Position numbers and translations under genes: made by a program. From an uncultured Synergistia bacterium (lineage in GTDB: Bacteria > Eremiobacterota > SpSt-956 > JAKJGF01), in contig CALARM010000398.1 of the NCBI GenBank assembly GCA_937888925.1, forward strand, positions 1 through 5,284: a stretch of DNA of 5,284 bases, read 5' to 3'. Positions 1-5,284 of this stretch are shown here, piece after piece (position 1 is the first letter of the stretch; every line of letters begins with the position of its first letter). Under the pieces are notes generated by a model. It did no database searches. It had not been told where the DNA came from and saw only the letters and a list, made by a program, of their open reading frames with translations.

Positions 1-54
1 AGTCCTGTTTCAGCTGAGATTGAAGGAAGACTTGAAAATGTGGAGAAAAAATAA
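1..54 (+). CDS. 3' end of an upstream gene (partial, product unknown)
   Basis: Frame 1 is open from the window edge to a TAA at 52-54 and encodes SPVSAEIEGRLENVEKK. The fragment is short, hydrophilic and charged, with the composition of a normal protein tail. Of the other two forward frames, one stops early and the other reads a less protein-like Lys/Leu-rich stretch to a TAG at 66-68. The reading is supported by the next gene lying on the same strand 111 bp downstream, with a separate leader between them. No family can be recognised from 17 residues. It could instead be non-coding sequence. Confidence 0.45.
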   Translation, partial: SPVSAEIEGRLENVEKK

Positions 55-58
55 ATTA

Positions 59-85
59 TTGTCATAGTGACAGAAATAATATAAG
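59..85 (+). promoter_or_regulatory. weak candidate sigma-70-type promoter for the small gene
   Basis: TTGTCA at 59-64 differs by one base from the -35 consensus. TATAAG at 80-85 differs by one base from the -10 consensus. The spacer is 15 bp, shorter than the preferred 17. The pair lies in an AT-rich stretch just after the presumed upstream stop codon. A transcript starting near 92 would carry the heptamer array in its leader. The call rests only on motif matching. Confidence 0.25.
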
Positions 86-118
86 TGACAGCAGCGTTCG
101 GCCAGAACCATCTGTCAC
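85..118 (+). repeat. imperfect stem-loop with GTGACAG / CTGTCAC arms
   Basis: GTGACAG at 85-91 is the exact reverse complement of CTGTCAC at 112-118. Inside, GTTC at 96-99 can pair with GAAC at 105-108 around the short loop GGCCA, giving a two-level hairpin with an internal bulge. A further direct copy of GTGACAG lies at 67-73. The right arm overlaps the first unit of the heptamer array. No T-tract follows on either strand, so it is not a standard intrinsic terminator. It may be a REP-like intergenic element or a leader structure. Confidence 0.5.
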
Positions 119-141
119 GCGTTACGCGTTACGCGTTACGA
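114..141 (+). repeat. heptamer tandem array GTNACGC, upstream of the small gene
   Basis: Four head-to-tail 7-bp units are visible: GTCACGC (114-120), GTTACGC (121-127), GTTACGC (128-134) and GTTACGA (135-141). The junction of adjacent units creates the palindromic hexamer ACGCGT. The array ends 9 bp before the Shine-Dalgarno site of the small gene, so it would lie in the mRNA leader or overlap a promoter-proximal control site. A related array occurs just after the same gene. Confidence 0.9.
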
Positions 142-150
142 CCTTTAATA

Positions 151-156
151 AGGAGG
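151..156 (+). promoter_or_regulatory. Shine-Dalgarno site of the small gene
   Basis: AGGAGG is a full match to the anti-Shine-Dalgarno core. It is followed by 9 bases and then the ATG at 166. The strength and spacing fix the start codon and are the best evidence that the short reading frame is a translated gene. Confidence 0.85.
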
Positions 157-165
157 TAATTTAAA

Positions 166-444
166 ATGTCCTCAATCGATAAAGAAATTGCCAGAGATAT
201 TACAGTAGCCTGGCTCAATACAGGTAAATTATCAGAAGAATATCTCTCCAAAAAGCAGGTTGCAGCTTTTTATGAGTGTATATTTCAATCAGTAAGTGAA
301 TGTAAAGTACAGGCAAAAGGAGTTTCTATTGAAACAACATCAGGAACAACCATTACCGCCACACCTCAATCATCAGTTCGCCGATCCGTCAGTATTCCTG
401 ATGCTGCAAGCAGTTCTACTGCATCAAAACACAGGTTCACATAG
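166..444 (+). CDS. small hypothetical protein, helical N-terminus and Ser/Thr-rich tail
   Basis: This is a 92-residue protein starting at ATG 166 behind a perfect AGGAGG and ending at TAG 442-444. Residues 1-50 look like two amphipathic helices: EIARDITVAWL near 7-17, and QVAAFYECIFQSVSE near 31-45, joined by a Lys/Glu-rich turn. The remaining ~42 residues are low complexity, rich in Ser, Thr and Ala, and probably disordered. There is no signal peptide, membrane segment or cysteine-pair motif. The helical half loosely recalls the N-terminal region of MucR/Ros-type regulators (helix, short loop, helix ending in a V-x-x-A/S-x-x-E pattern), but the zinc-finger DNA-binding part is absent, so I do not assign that function. 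The gene is bracketed by GTNACGC arrays and faces the kinase gene tail to tail. The function is unknown. Confidence 0.75.
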   Translation: MSSIDKEIARDITVAWLNTGKLSEEYLSKKQVAAFYECIFQSVSECKVQAKGVSIETTSGTTITATPQSSVRRSVSIPDAASSSTASKHRFT

Positions 445-448
445 TATA

Positions 449-483
449 GTGACGCGTGACGCGTGACGCGTCACGCGTCTACG
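449..483 (+). repeat. heptamer tandem array GTNACGC, downstream of the small gene
   Basis: The units are GTGACGC (449-455), GTGACGC (456-462), GTGACGC (463-469), GTCACGC (470-476) and a degenerate GTCTACG (477-483). This is the same 7-bp motif and orientation as the array at 114-141, differing mainly at the third base (G here, T there). The array starts 5 bp after the stop codon of the small gene and fills half of the gap to the convergent kinase gene. Confidence 0.9.
458..479. terminator. 22-bp perfect palindrome between convergent genes, possible hairpin
   Basis: The half-site GACGCGTGACG (458-468) is followed immediately by its exact reverse complement (469-479). The switch of the third base from G to C within the heptamer array creates the symmetry. 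As RNA from either strand it would fold into a GC-rich hairpin with a 9-bp stem and a CGCG loop. It lies 13 bp after one stop codon and 35 bp after the other, where a shared bidirectional terminator would be expected. No T-tract follows in either direction, so a classical Rho-independent mechanism is not supported. A protein-binding site is equally possible. Confidence 0.4.
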
Positions 484-514
484 ATTTGTGGTCAGACATC
501 CTGTTACAGGTAAC

Positions 515-3500
515 TCATTGAAGCATTTCGACTGCTTTTTTCATTGTATTTCGTGTATAGTCCCATGGCTTCAATTTAGCTTCATCACAGATCTTCTGCG
601 GTTCATACTGCATTTTTCCATGGCAGTAAATACATTTATAATAAAAAATATTATTGCCCGATGTTCCTGTTTGCTGGCTGTATGTCTTTATTTTATCGGT
701 TTCAATCAACTCCATATCCACATCAGACCATCTTCCTTTGTTCTCAAAATCCAGAGCTTCTTTAAGAGAAGGCAGAGCATCAATATAACCATATGTCCCT
801 ATGAATCTTGCAGCCTCACCTCTTACAGCAGGCTCACTGTCAGAAAGAAGTTTTATCAATTGTTTTTTTGCTTTTTTTCTTACATATTCTTTATTGTTAA
901 ACATAGTCATAAGTTTAAATGCATTCAATTGAGCCATACCATCTTTATCACTCAGGCCTTCGTCTACAAGAACATCTATTGCCGGTTCACCCAGTTCGAT
1001 AAGCTTTTCTGCATTCATATTCCATTTTATTCGGTCTTCGCTATCACTATAAAAATAACATATTTTTATAAGCTCTCTGGCCTTTCCCTTGTTAACCTCT
1101 TTCCACCAGGATGGTATAAAGGCCATAAATATTAGTAATACCGTGATAGCACATATTCCTACAATACTAATTATGTTCCTATGTGTCTTTGTTTCTTTCA
1201 CATAAATGGTTGCGTCCTCTATTACCTCTTCTTTAAGCTCTATTACCAGTTCCTGTGGCATAAGTACTGTCTTTTCCTGCGGAATTATTTCTTTTGAAAA
1301 ACTCCAGTTCCAGTCTATTTCCCAGATTTTCACCATTCCGTCCATGGTCGATGTAATAATATACCTGCCGTCTGGAGAAAATTTCACATCTGTAACTGTC
1401 GAGCTATAATCTTCCAGTATCCTGATACAATCCCCTGTATCTGCGTTCCATATTCTTACAGTATTATCCGTACTTCCAGATACTATGAAATTCCAATCGG
1501 GAGAAAAAGCTACAGACGTAACTTCCCCCCTGTGCTCTTTAAATATCTTGAGACACTTCTCACTTCTTATATCCCATAACCTTACGGTTCTATCGTTAGA
1601 AGAAGATACAATCTTACCATCAGGAGATATATCGGCACCTGTAACAGGGAGGGTATGTCCCTGGAAATGTGCTTTACATTTTCCGCTTTCCACATCCCAG
1701 AGTTTTAATGTCTTATCATCACTTCCCGATAAGAGATTACGACCGTCCTTTGATAAAACTACAGTTTCCACAGATGATGAATGACCTTTAAGAGTCCTCA
1801 GGCATTCTCCGCTTTCTATATTCCATATCTTTACAGTACTGTCAGTCATACCTCCGCCTGTTACTGCGTAAAAAGATCCCGGAAATATATTCAGACTCTT
1901 ACAATCCAGATTTTCAGAAAGAATTCTTAAAGATTTATCTGCTGAAAGGTCATGGAATTTAATTTTTTTATCTTCACCTGCAGAGAGAATAAATTTTCCT
2001 TCTCTGGAAATTTCGACAATTTCTCCCATATCTGAAAAACTTTTCAAAGTCTCCCCTGTCTGAAGTTTTTTCACCCTTACAGTTTTATCAGGTCCACCGT
2101 ATACAAGAAGGTTATTGTCAGATACAGAAACATTGTTTACTTTTCCCTGAGAATCAGAAAAGCTTTTAAAAAGCCATACGCTTCTGATACCTTCTCTGTT
2201 TCCTCCTTCTCCTGCTTTATGAAGTCCCTGGAGAGCCCGTCCATCTTTAGAAAAGCCCTGTATATTAAGAGCTTTTCTGAAAATGTCATGACCTTCTTTC
2301 CATTCACCATCTCTGACTTTTTTTTCTCCCTCTGACAGGAGTTTTTCAAAAACTTCTACATCCCGGAGGCTTTCCTCTACAGTTCTGGGTTTTACTATTA
2401 AATATTCTCTTCTGTAAATGGCATTATAAATTTTATCACTCTTAAAAGGCAAAGATATATACCTGAGTGTTTTATCTCTGCTTGCAGTAAGGAGACTTCG
2501 GCCTGATGGAGCAAATTTTACAGATGTAACAGAAGAAGTATGTTCCGAAATAGTTCTTACCGGTTGGCCTGTAGAAATATCCCAGATTTTTACACAGCCG
2601 TTACTGGCTCCTGATGCTACATGAAAAGCATAAGGAGAAAAATCGACACTTTCTACAGAACTGTCATGACCTGAAAAAGTTTTTACACATACTCCTTTAT
2701 CTATATCCCATAATTTCAATGTCTTATCTTCACTTCCTGAGAGAATATACTTTCCGTCAGGGCTGAAAGCTATACTTAATACAGGCCCGTTGTGACCGGA
2801 AAACTTTTTGTAACAATCACCTGACTTTACATGCCATAATTGAAGAGAATTTTTCTGATTACCCGTAGCCACAAAAGCTCCGCCAGGAGAAAACCTGACA
2901 CAGTAGATAATTCCCATATTTTTACCTGCAGTAATTAAAGAGTTACCGCTCTCTACATCCCATATATTCACCACTTCATCTGCTCCGGAAGAAGCAATTA
3001 ATGTTCCATCAGGTGAAAATTGTATACTTCTTACTATATTTTCATGTCCGTAGAAAGCTCTTATAAATTCCCCTGTTTCTTTATGCCATAATCTTATTGT
3101 GTCATCACCGTGAGCAGAAGCTATATACCTGGAAGATACTGCCACATCAAGGGCCTCAAATTTCATATAAGAAGATTCTTCAGACACTTTCTTTATAGAT
3201 TTTCTGTCTCTCAGATCCCAGAACTCGAGCAAACTGTCTGTATTACAGGATATAGCAAGGTGTTCTCCTGAAAAGCATACTCCTGTTATCTTTCCTCCTG
3301 CACCTTCTAGCTTCTTTATCTCCCCTCCTTCAGGATAAATAAGGTCTCTTTCTGTTTTGCTCTGAAACATTACACAGGACGGAGGAATTCTGTCACCGGA
3401 GCATTCACTGAGACTTTCAATAACTCTCGGGACATAAGGTGCAAGTGAAGAGGCCTTCTGCAAATACTTTAAAGCAATTCCGCAGTTGTGAGACGGGGAA

Positions 3501-5284
3501 AAAGAGTGAAAAGAAGGTACAAAAGTTCCTTTACCTGTAAGCATTTCTCCCATATAGAGATTTGCCCTGAAAGACTGAGGGTTAAGCTCAAGTAATTCTT
3601 CAAGTAATGCCCTGGCTCCATCAAAATTTTTTATTTCTGTCATTGCGACAGAAAGATCTATCTTTAAATCACCATCACCGGGGAATAAATCCAGAAGTTT
3701 ACTGAACTCATCACAGGCTTCCTGCCCTCTTCCGTTATAATAAAGGGACGCAGCATAATTCCTGAGATATTCCATGTTTTCTTTATCCATATTAATTGCT
3801 TCCTGGAAAACCTTTAAAGCTTCGTCATATTTCTTCAAATTCGTCAGGATTATTCCTTTAAGGTTTAAAAGCATTCCGTTCGATTTATCCAGTTCCAGGG
3901 ATTTATTGATTAAAGAAAGACCATGGTGGGGATTACCATGGAGCAGTTCAAATATGGCTTCATAATAATAGGGTAAAGGATTATCTGAGTTTCCTTCCCT
4001 TACAGACTTGAAGCGAATCAAAATATTTTCATAGCTATCCCATCCTTCATCGGTAAGTAAAAGTATAAGATTAATATTTGCACACAGGGAATGAGGGTCT
4101 ATCTGAACAGCTTCTTCGAGAAATTTTCTTGCATCCGATTTTCTTCCGAGATCAAGATATGAAAGAGCTCTGTTATTAAGATCTTCTGCTTTAAGTTCTG
4201 CTTCTCCGGGAAGTGTTCTCTCATAATCTTTTCCGCTTACTTCTCTGTAAACCAGTGTAAGGACATCCTGAATTTCGTCAAAAGATGAGTATCTGCATTT
4301 AGAATCTTTTTCCAGACATTTCATCAATAAATTTTTCAATGTTTTCGGGATTCCGTCACGAAATTTGTCGGGATCAGGAGGAGGAGTAAATCTGTGCATC
4401 ATCTGATAGGCAATAACAGTAGGATAGGGATTATCAGGTTCTTTAACAAAAGGCCTTCTTCCGCAGATCATTTCATATAACATTACACCAAAGGAATATA
4501 CATCGGATCTTCTATCGGTTTTATCTGCCCCTGTCCACTGTTCGGGAGGCATATAGGGCGGTGTTCCCACAGCAGTAGCAGACGTAAGGGTCTGCCATTC
4601 CTGCTGGCTTATGGAAGATGGTTTTTCTAAGGAAACAGGAGTAACAGGTTCTGTATCATGTTTTTTTGTTTTCACAAGTCCGAAATCAGTAATTTTTACT
4701 GTACCGTCTTTCATTAACAGTACATTATCTGCTTTAATATCACGATGAACAAGGCCTCTGGAATGGGCATAAGAAATACCGGAACAGAATTGAATGGCAA
4801 AATCCAGCACATCAGGTAATTCTCTGAGATTCTCCTCTTTTAGCCAGTCAGAAAGACTGCCACCGTCGGCATATTCTATGAATATTCTTGGGATGCCCTG
4901 CATTTCTCTCACATAAAAAGCAGTGGCTATATTGGGATGTTTTCCCAGGTCAACCCATGTTTCAGCTTCCCTTATAAAACGGGCTTTATTTTCTCCGGTA
5001 AGAAATTCTTCACGGGGAGATTTTACAACCAGTTTTATACCCCATTTAAGATGGTCTACAAAATATATTACCCCCATACCACCTGTTACTATATTTTCCA
5101 CACGATAAAGACTGTCTATAACCTCCCTGACAGACCAGGTTCCGGAACTGCCATGGTCCGGTAAATCCCGGCTATCTAAAAGAGTTTTGTCTTCACTTTT
5201 TTCGTTTCCTTTATCCGAAAGGGGTTTGTCTTCCGATATATCTTCAACAAGGGTCTTACTTTCTGCACTTGAAATGCTTTTAGC
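515..5284 (-). CDS. membrane-anchored Ser/Thr protein kinase with TPR, two WD40 propellers and a C-terminal cytochrome c-like motif (5' end beyond window)
   Basis: The frame is open from the window edge to TGA (515-517), giving at least 1589 residues. Residues here are numbered from the GTG at 5101 as 1. Order: charged linker (before 1), Hanks-type kinase (about -5 to 285), TPRs (305-555), WD40 propeller 1 (597-883), helical linker (884-974), WD40 propeller 2 (975-1261), transmembrane helix (about 1309-1330), HEAT-like repeats (1340-1455), and CxxCHG at 1490-1495. The kinase should phosphorylate Ser/Thr in the cytoplasm. The repeats probably scaffold partners or substrates. The GTG at 5101 is not the start: it cuts into the first kinase strand, has no well-placed Shine-Dalgarno, and 61 in-frame codons precede it without a stop. 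Those 61 codons also contain no ATG, GTG or TTG, so the start lies outside. The gene converges with the small gene at 166-444 and is not in an operon with it here. Substrate and signal are unknown. Confidence 0.97.
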   Translation of the reverse strand, partial: AKSISSAESKTLVEDISEDKPLSDKGNEKSEDKTLLDSRDLPDHGSSGTWSVREVIDSLYRVENIVTGGMGVIYFVDHLKWGIKLVVKSPREEFLTGENKARFIREAETWVDLGKHPNIATAFYVREMQGIPRIFIEYADGGSLSDWLKEENLRELPDVLDFAIQFCSGISYAHSRGLVHRDIKADNVLLMKDGTVKITDFGLVKTKKHDTEPVTPVSLEKPSSISQQEWQTLTSATAVGTPPYMPPEQWTGADKTDRRSDVYSFGVMLYEMICGRRPFVKEPDNPYPTVIAYQMMHRFTPPPDPDKFRDGIPKTLKNLLMKCLEKDSKCRYSSFDEIQDVLTLVYREVSGKDYERTLPGEAELKAEDLNNRALSYLDLGRKSDARKFLEEAVQIDPHSLCANINLILLLTDEGWDSYENILIRFKSVREGNSDNPLPYYYEAIFELLHGNPHHGLSLINKSLELDKSNGMLLNLKGIILTNLKKYDEALKVFQEAINMDKENMEYLRNYAASLYYNGRGQEACDEFSKLLDLFPGDGDLKIDLSVAMTEIKNFDGARALLEELLELNPQSFRANLYMGEMLTGKGTFVPSFHSFSPSHNCGIALKYLQKASSLAPYVPRVIESLSECSGDRIPPSCVMFQSKTERDLIYPEGGEIKKLEGAGGKITGVCFSGEHLAISCNTDSLLEFWDLRDRKSIKKVSEESSYMKFEALDVAVSSRYIASAHGDDTIRLWHKETGEFIRAFYGHENIVRSIQFSPDGTLIASSGADEVVNIWDVESGNSLITAGKNMGIIYCVRFSPGGAFVATGNQKNSLQLWHVKSGDCYKKFSGHNGPVLSIAFSPDGKYILSGSEDKTLKLWDIDKGVCVKTFSGHDSSVESVDFSPYAFHVASGASNGCVKIWDISTGQPVRTISEHTSSVTSVKFAPSGRSLLTASRDKTLRYISLPFKSDKIYNAIYRREYLIVKPRTVEESLRDVEVFEKLLSEGEKKVRDGEWKEGHDIFRKALNIQGFSKDGRALQGLHKAGEGGNREGIRSVWLFKSFSDSQGKVNNVSVSDNNLLVYGGPDKTVRVKKLQTGETLKSFSDMGEIVEISREGKFILSAGEDKKIKFHDLSADKSLRILSENLDCKSLNIFPGSFYAVTGGGMTDSTVKIWNIESGECLRTLKGHSSSVETVVLSKDGRNLLSGSDDKTLKLWDVESGKCKAHFQGHTLPVTGADISPDGKIVSSSNDRTVRLWDIRSEKCLKIFKEHRGEVTSVAFSPDWNFIVSGSTDNTVRIWNADTGDCIRILEDYSSTVTDVKFSPDGRYIITSTMDGMVKIWEIDWNWSFSKEIIPQEKTVLMPQELVIELKEEVIEDATIYVKETKTHRNIISIVGICAITVLLIFMAFIPSWWKEVNKGKARELIKICYFYSDSEDRIKWNMNAEKLIELGEPAIDVLVDEGLSDKDGMAQLNAFKLMTMFNNKEYVRKKAKKQLIKLLSDSEPAVRGEAARFIGTYGYIDALPSLKEALDFENKGRWSDVDMELIETDKIKTYSQQTGTSGNNIFYYKCIYCHGKMQYEPQKICDEAKLKPWDYTRNTMKKAVEMLQ
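518..667 (-). other. C-terminal cytochrome c-like segment with CxxCHG
   Basis: Residues 1479-1528 read G-x-x-x-x-IFYYKCIYCHGKM and end in MKKAVEMLQ. The pattern G-x-x-IF-x-x-x-C-x-x-C-H-G is the classical N-terminal helix and haem-attachment site of c-type cytochromes: C1490 and C1493 for the thioethers, H1494 as the proximal ligand. M1526 in the final helix is a possible distal ligand, with M1520 as an alternative. At about 50 residues it is shorter than a usual cytochrome c domain. A further Cys at 1505 leaves open a zinc site (C-x2-CH ... C). Placement after the membrane helix fits haem attachment, which happens outside the cytoplasm. Confidence 0.55.
737..1084 (-). other. HEAT-like helical repeats after the membrane helix
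   Basis: Residues about 1340-1455 contain three helix pairs with HEAT signatures: LIELGEPAIDVLVDEGL (1367-1383), then KKAKKQLIKLLSDSEPAVRGEA (split across 1409-1430), and FIGTYGYIDALPSLKEAL (1433-1450). The G-x-P-A and D-x-E/D-x-x-V-R positions are typical. Such repeats form short superhelices that bind proteins or ligands. The location after the membrane helix suggests a sensory or docking role. Confidence 0.65.
1112..1177 (-). other. single transmembrane helix of the large protein
   Basis: Residues about 1309-1330 (IISIVGICAITVLLIFMAF, then IP) form an uncharged hydrophobic run long enough to cross a membrane once. It is flanked by THR before and SWWK after, with aromatic residues at the likely interface. 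It is the only such segment in the visible protein. With a cytoplasmic kinase domain it would place the last ~198 residues outside the cytoplasmic membrane. Confidence 0.85.
1319..2179 (-). repeat. second WD40 propeller (seven blades)
   Basis: Residues 975-1261 again give seven units, ending near 1010 (VRVKK), 1050 (KFHD), 1094 (IWN), 1136 (LWD), 1177 (LWD), 1219 (IWN) and 1261 (IWE). Blades 4-7 are close to consensus (GH, FSPDG, SGS-DxTVRxWD). Blades 1-3 are more diverged. Blade 4 (SGSDDKTLKLWDV) is very like blade 5 of the first propeller (SGSEDKTLKLWDI), consistent with repeat duplication within the gene. Confidence 0.9.
2180..2452 (-). other. helical linker between the two propellers
   Basis: Residues 884-974 break the WD40 periodicity. 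The stretch is rich in Glu, Lys and Arg and appears helical, with a TPR-like pair at about 907-947 (EKLLSEGEKKVRDGEWKEG, then FRKALNI). It ends in a segment reading GFSKDGRALQGL. It separates two complete propellers rather than filling a missing blade. From memory, similar insertions (helix pair followed by a Gly-Tyr/Phe and a short helix) occur in other bacterial WD40 kinases, but I cannot verify this here. Confidence 0.6.
2453..3313 (-). repeat. first WD40 propeller (seven blades)
   Basis: Residues 597-883 divide into seven units of about 42 residues ending near 630 (FWDL), 673 (LWH), 715 (IWD), 757 (LWH), 799 (LWD), 841 (IWD) and 883 (a degenerate YIS). Most carry the G-H at the start and FSPDG in the middle; blades 1, 2 and 7 are the least canonical. 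Seven blades make one closed propeller, normally a rigid protein-binding platform. Confidence 0.9.
3437..4189 (-). repeat. TPR superhelix of the large protein
   Basis: Residues 305-555 contain about six to seven 34-residue helix pairs. The clearest run from about 305 (NNRALSYLDLGRKSDA), 373, 407 (LKGIILTNLKKYDEALKVF), 442 and 476, with typical A-x-x-x-Y, G-x-x-x-A and A-x-x-x-D/N-P positions. The last pair is interrupted near 524-540 by a Phe/Ser-rich loop (FVPSFHSFSPSH). In this family TPRs bind partner proteins and do not catalyse. They sit between the kinase and the first propeller, so they may deliver substrates or mediate oligomerisation. Confidence 0.85.
4247..5116 (-). other. kinase domain of the large protein
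   Basis: Residues are numbered from the GTG at 5101. The glycine loop is VTGGMGVIY (5-13). The beta-3 Lys is K27 in VVKSP. The helix-C Glu is probably E45 in FIREAE. The catalytic loop is HRDIKADN (119-126), with D121 as base and N126 binding metal. The metal-binding DFG is 139-141. An APE-equivalent PPE lies at 185-187, the conserved SDVYSFG at 199-205, and the late Arg at 270. All core residues are present, so an active RD-type kinase is expected. The activation segment between DFG and GTPPY (179-183) is long and Ser/Thr-rich, offering several possible autophosphorylation sites. The domain begins before the GTG, at the segment SLYRVENIV, which matches the usual first strand. Confidence 0.95.

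Noticed and set aside
114..483. CRISPR array
   Set aside because: The units are 7 bp and directly abutting, with no spacers; this is a short tandem repeat.
500..514. Intrinsic terminator just after the kinase stop codon (CCTG-TTA-CAGG)
   Set aside because: The stem is only 4 bp, there is no T-tract, and the alternative GTTAC/GTAAC pairing leaves a 2-base loop.
488..1135. Forward-strand reading frame of 215 codons
   Set aside because: It lies wholly or almost wholly opposite the C-terminal part of the kinase gene, where clear HEAT, membrane and CxxCHG features are read. The translation is Phe/Cys/Ile-rich with no domain and there is no ribosome-binding site.
1206..1784. Two forward-strand reading frames (1206-1409 and 1485-1784)
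   Set aside because: Both are antisense to the second WD40 propeller, and their apparent similarity to each other reflects the repeated blades on the other strand.
2137..2349. Minus-strand 70-codon frame overlapping the kinase gene
   Set aside because: It is in another frame of the inter-propeller linker region, is Lys/Glu-rich because of the A-rich coding strand, and has no separate initiation signal.
3774..3965. Forward-strand 63-codon frame
   Set aside because: It is antisense to well-formed TPR repeats and has no supporting signal.
4923..5164. Two overlapping forward-strand frames near the right edge
   Set aside because: They are antisense to the start of the kinase domain, whose motifs continue to the window edge on the minus strand.
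1..5284. tRNA, rRNA, transposase or insertion-sequence ends
   Set aside because: No cloverleaf-like segment, rRNA-like stretch, transposase frame or long terminal inverted repeats could be seen.

Overview
The window is bacterial: it has a strong AGGAGG ribosome-binding site, densely packed genes, and a large Hanks-type Ser/Thr kinase fused to TPR and WD40 repeats. Base composition is moderately AT-rich. Multi-repeat kinases of this kind occur in large-genome or complex bacteria such as Planctomycetota, Desulfobacterota, Actinomycetota and several candidate phyla. I cannot assign a phylum from this sequence alone.

Layout. Positions 1-54 (+) are probably the last 17 codons of an upstream gene. 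Positions 55-165 are intergenic and hold an imperfect stem-loop (85-118), a heptamer array of the form GTNACGC (114-141) and a strong Shine-Dalgarno site. A small gene of 92 codons (166-444, +) follows; its N-terminal half looks helical and its tail is Ser/Thr-rich. A second GTNACGC array (449-483) lies in the 70-bp gap between this gene and a convergent neighbour, and it contains a perfect 22-bp palindrome. The rest of the window (515-5284, -) is one very large gene that runs off the right edge, so its true start is not visible.

The large protein (at least 1589 residues here) reads, from N to C terminus: a charged linker, a Ser/Thr kinase domain with all core catalytic residues, a TPR superhelix, a seven-blade WD40 propeller, a helical linker, a second seven-blade WD40 propeller, one transmembrane helix, a HEAT-like helical region, and a short C-terminal segment resembling a c-type cytochrome (G-x-x-IF-x3-CxxCHG, with a Met near the C-terminus). 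The simplest model is a membrane-anchored signalling kinase. Its catalytic and scaffold domains would be cytoplasmic, and a small HEAT plus haem-binding-like module would lie outside the membrane as a possible redox or haem sensor. The sensor role and the topology are inference.

The two complete genes converge and are not an operon. Nothing in the sequence links their functions. The heptamer arrays on both sides of the small gene are the most unusual DNA-level feature.
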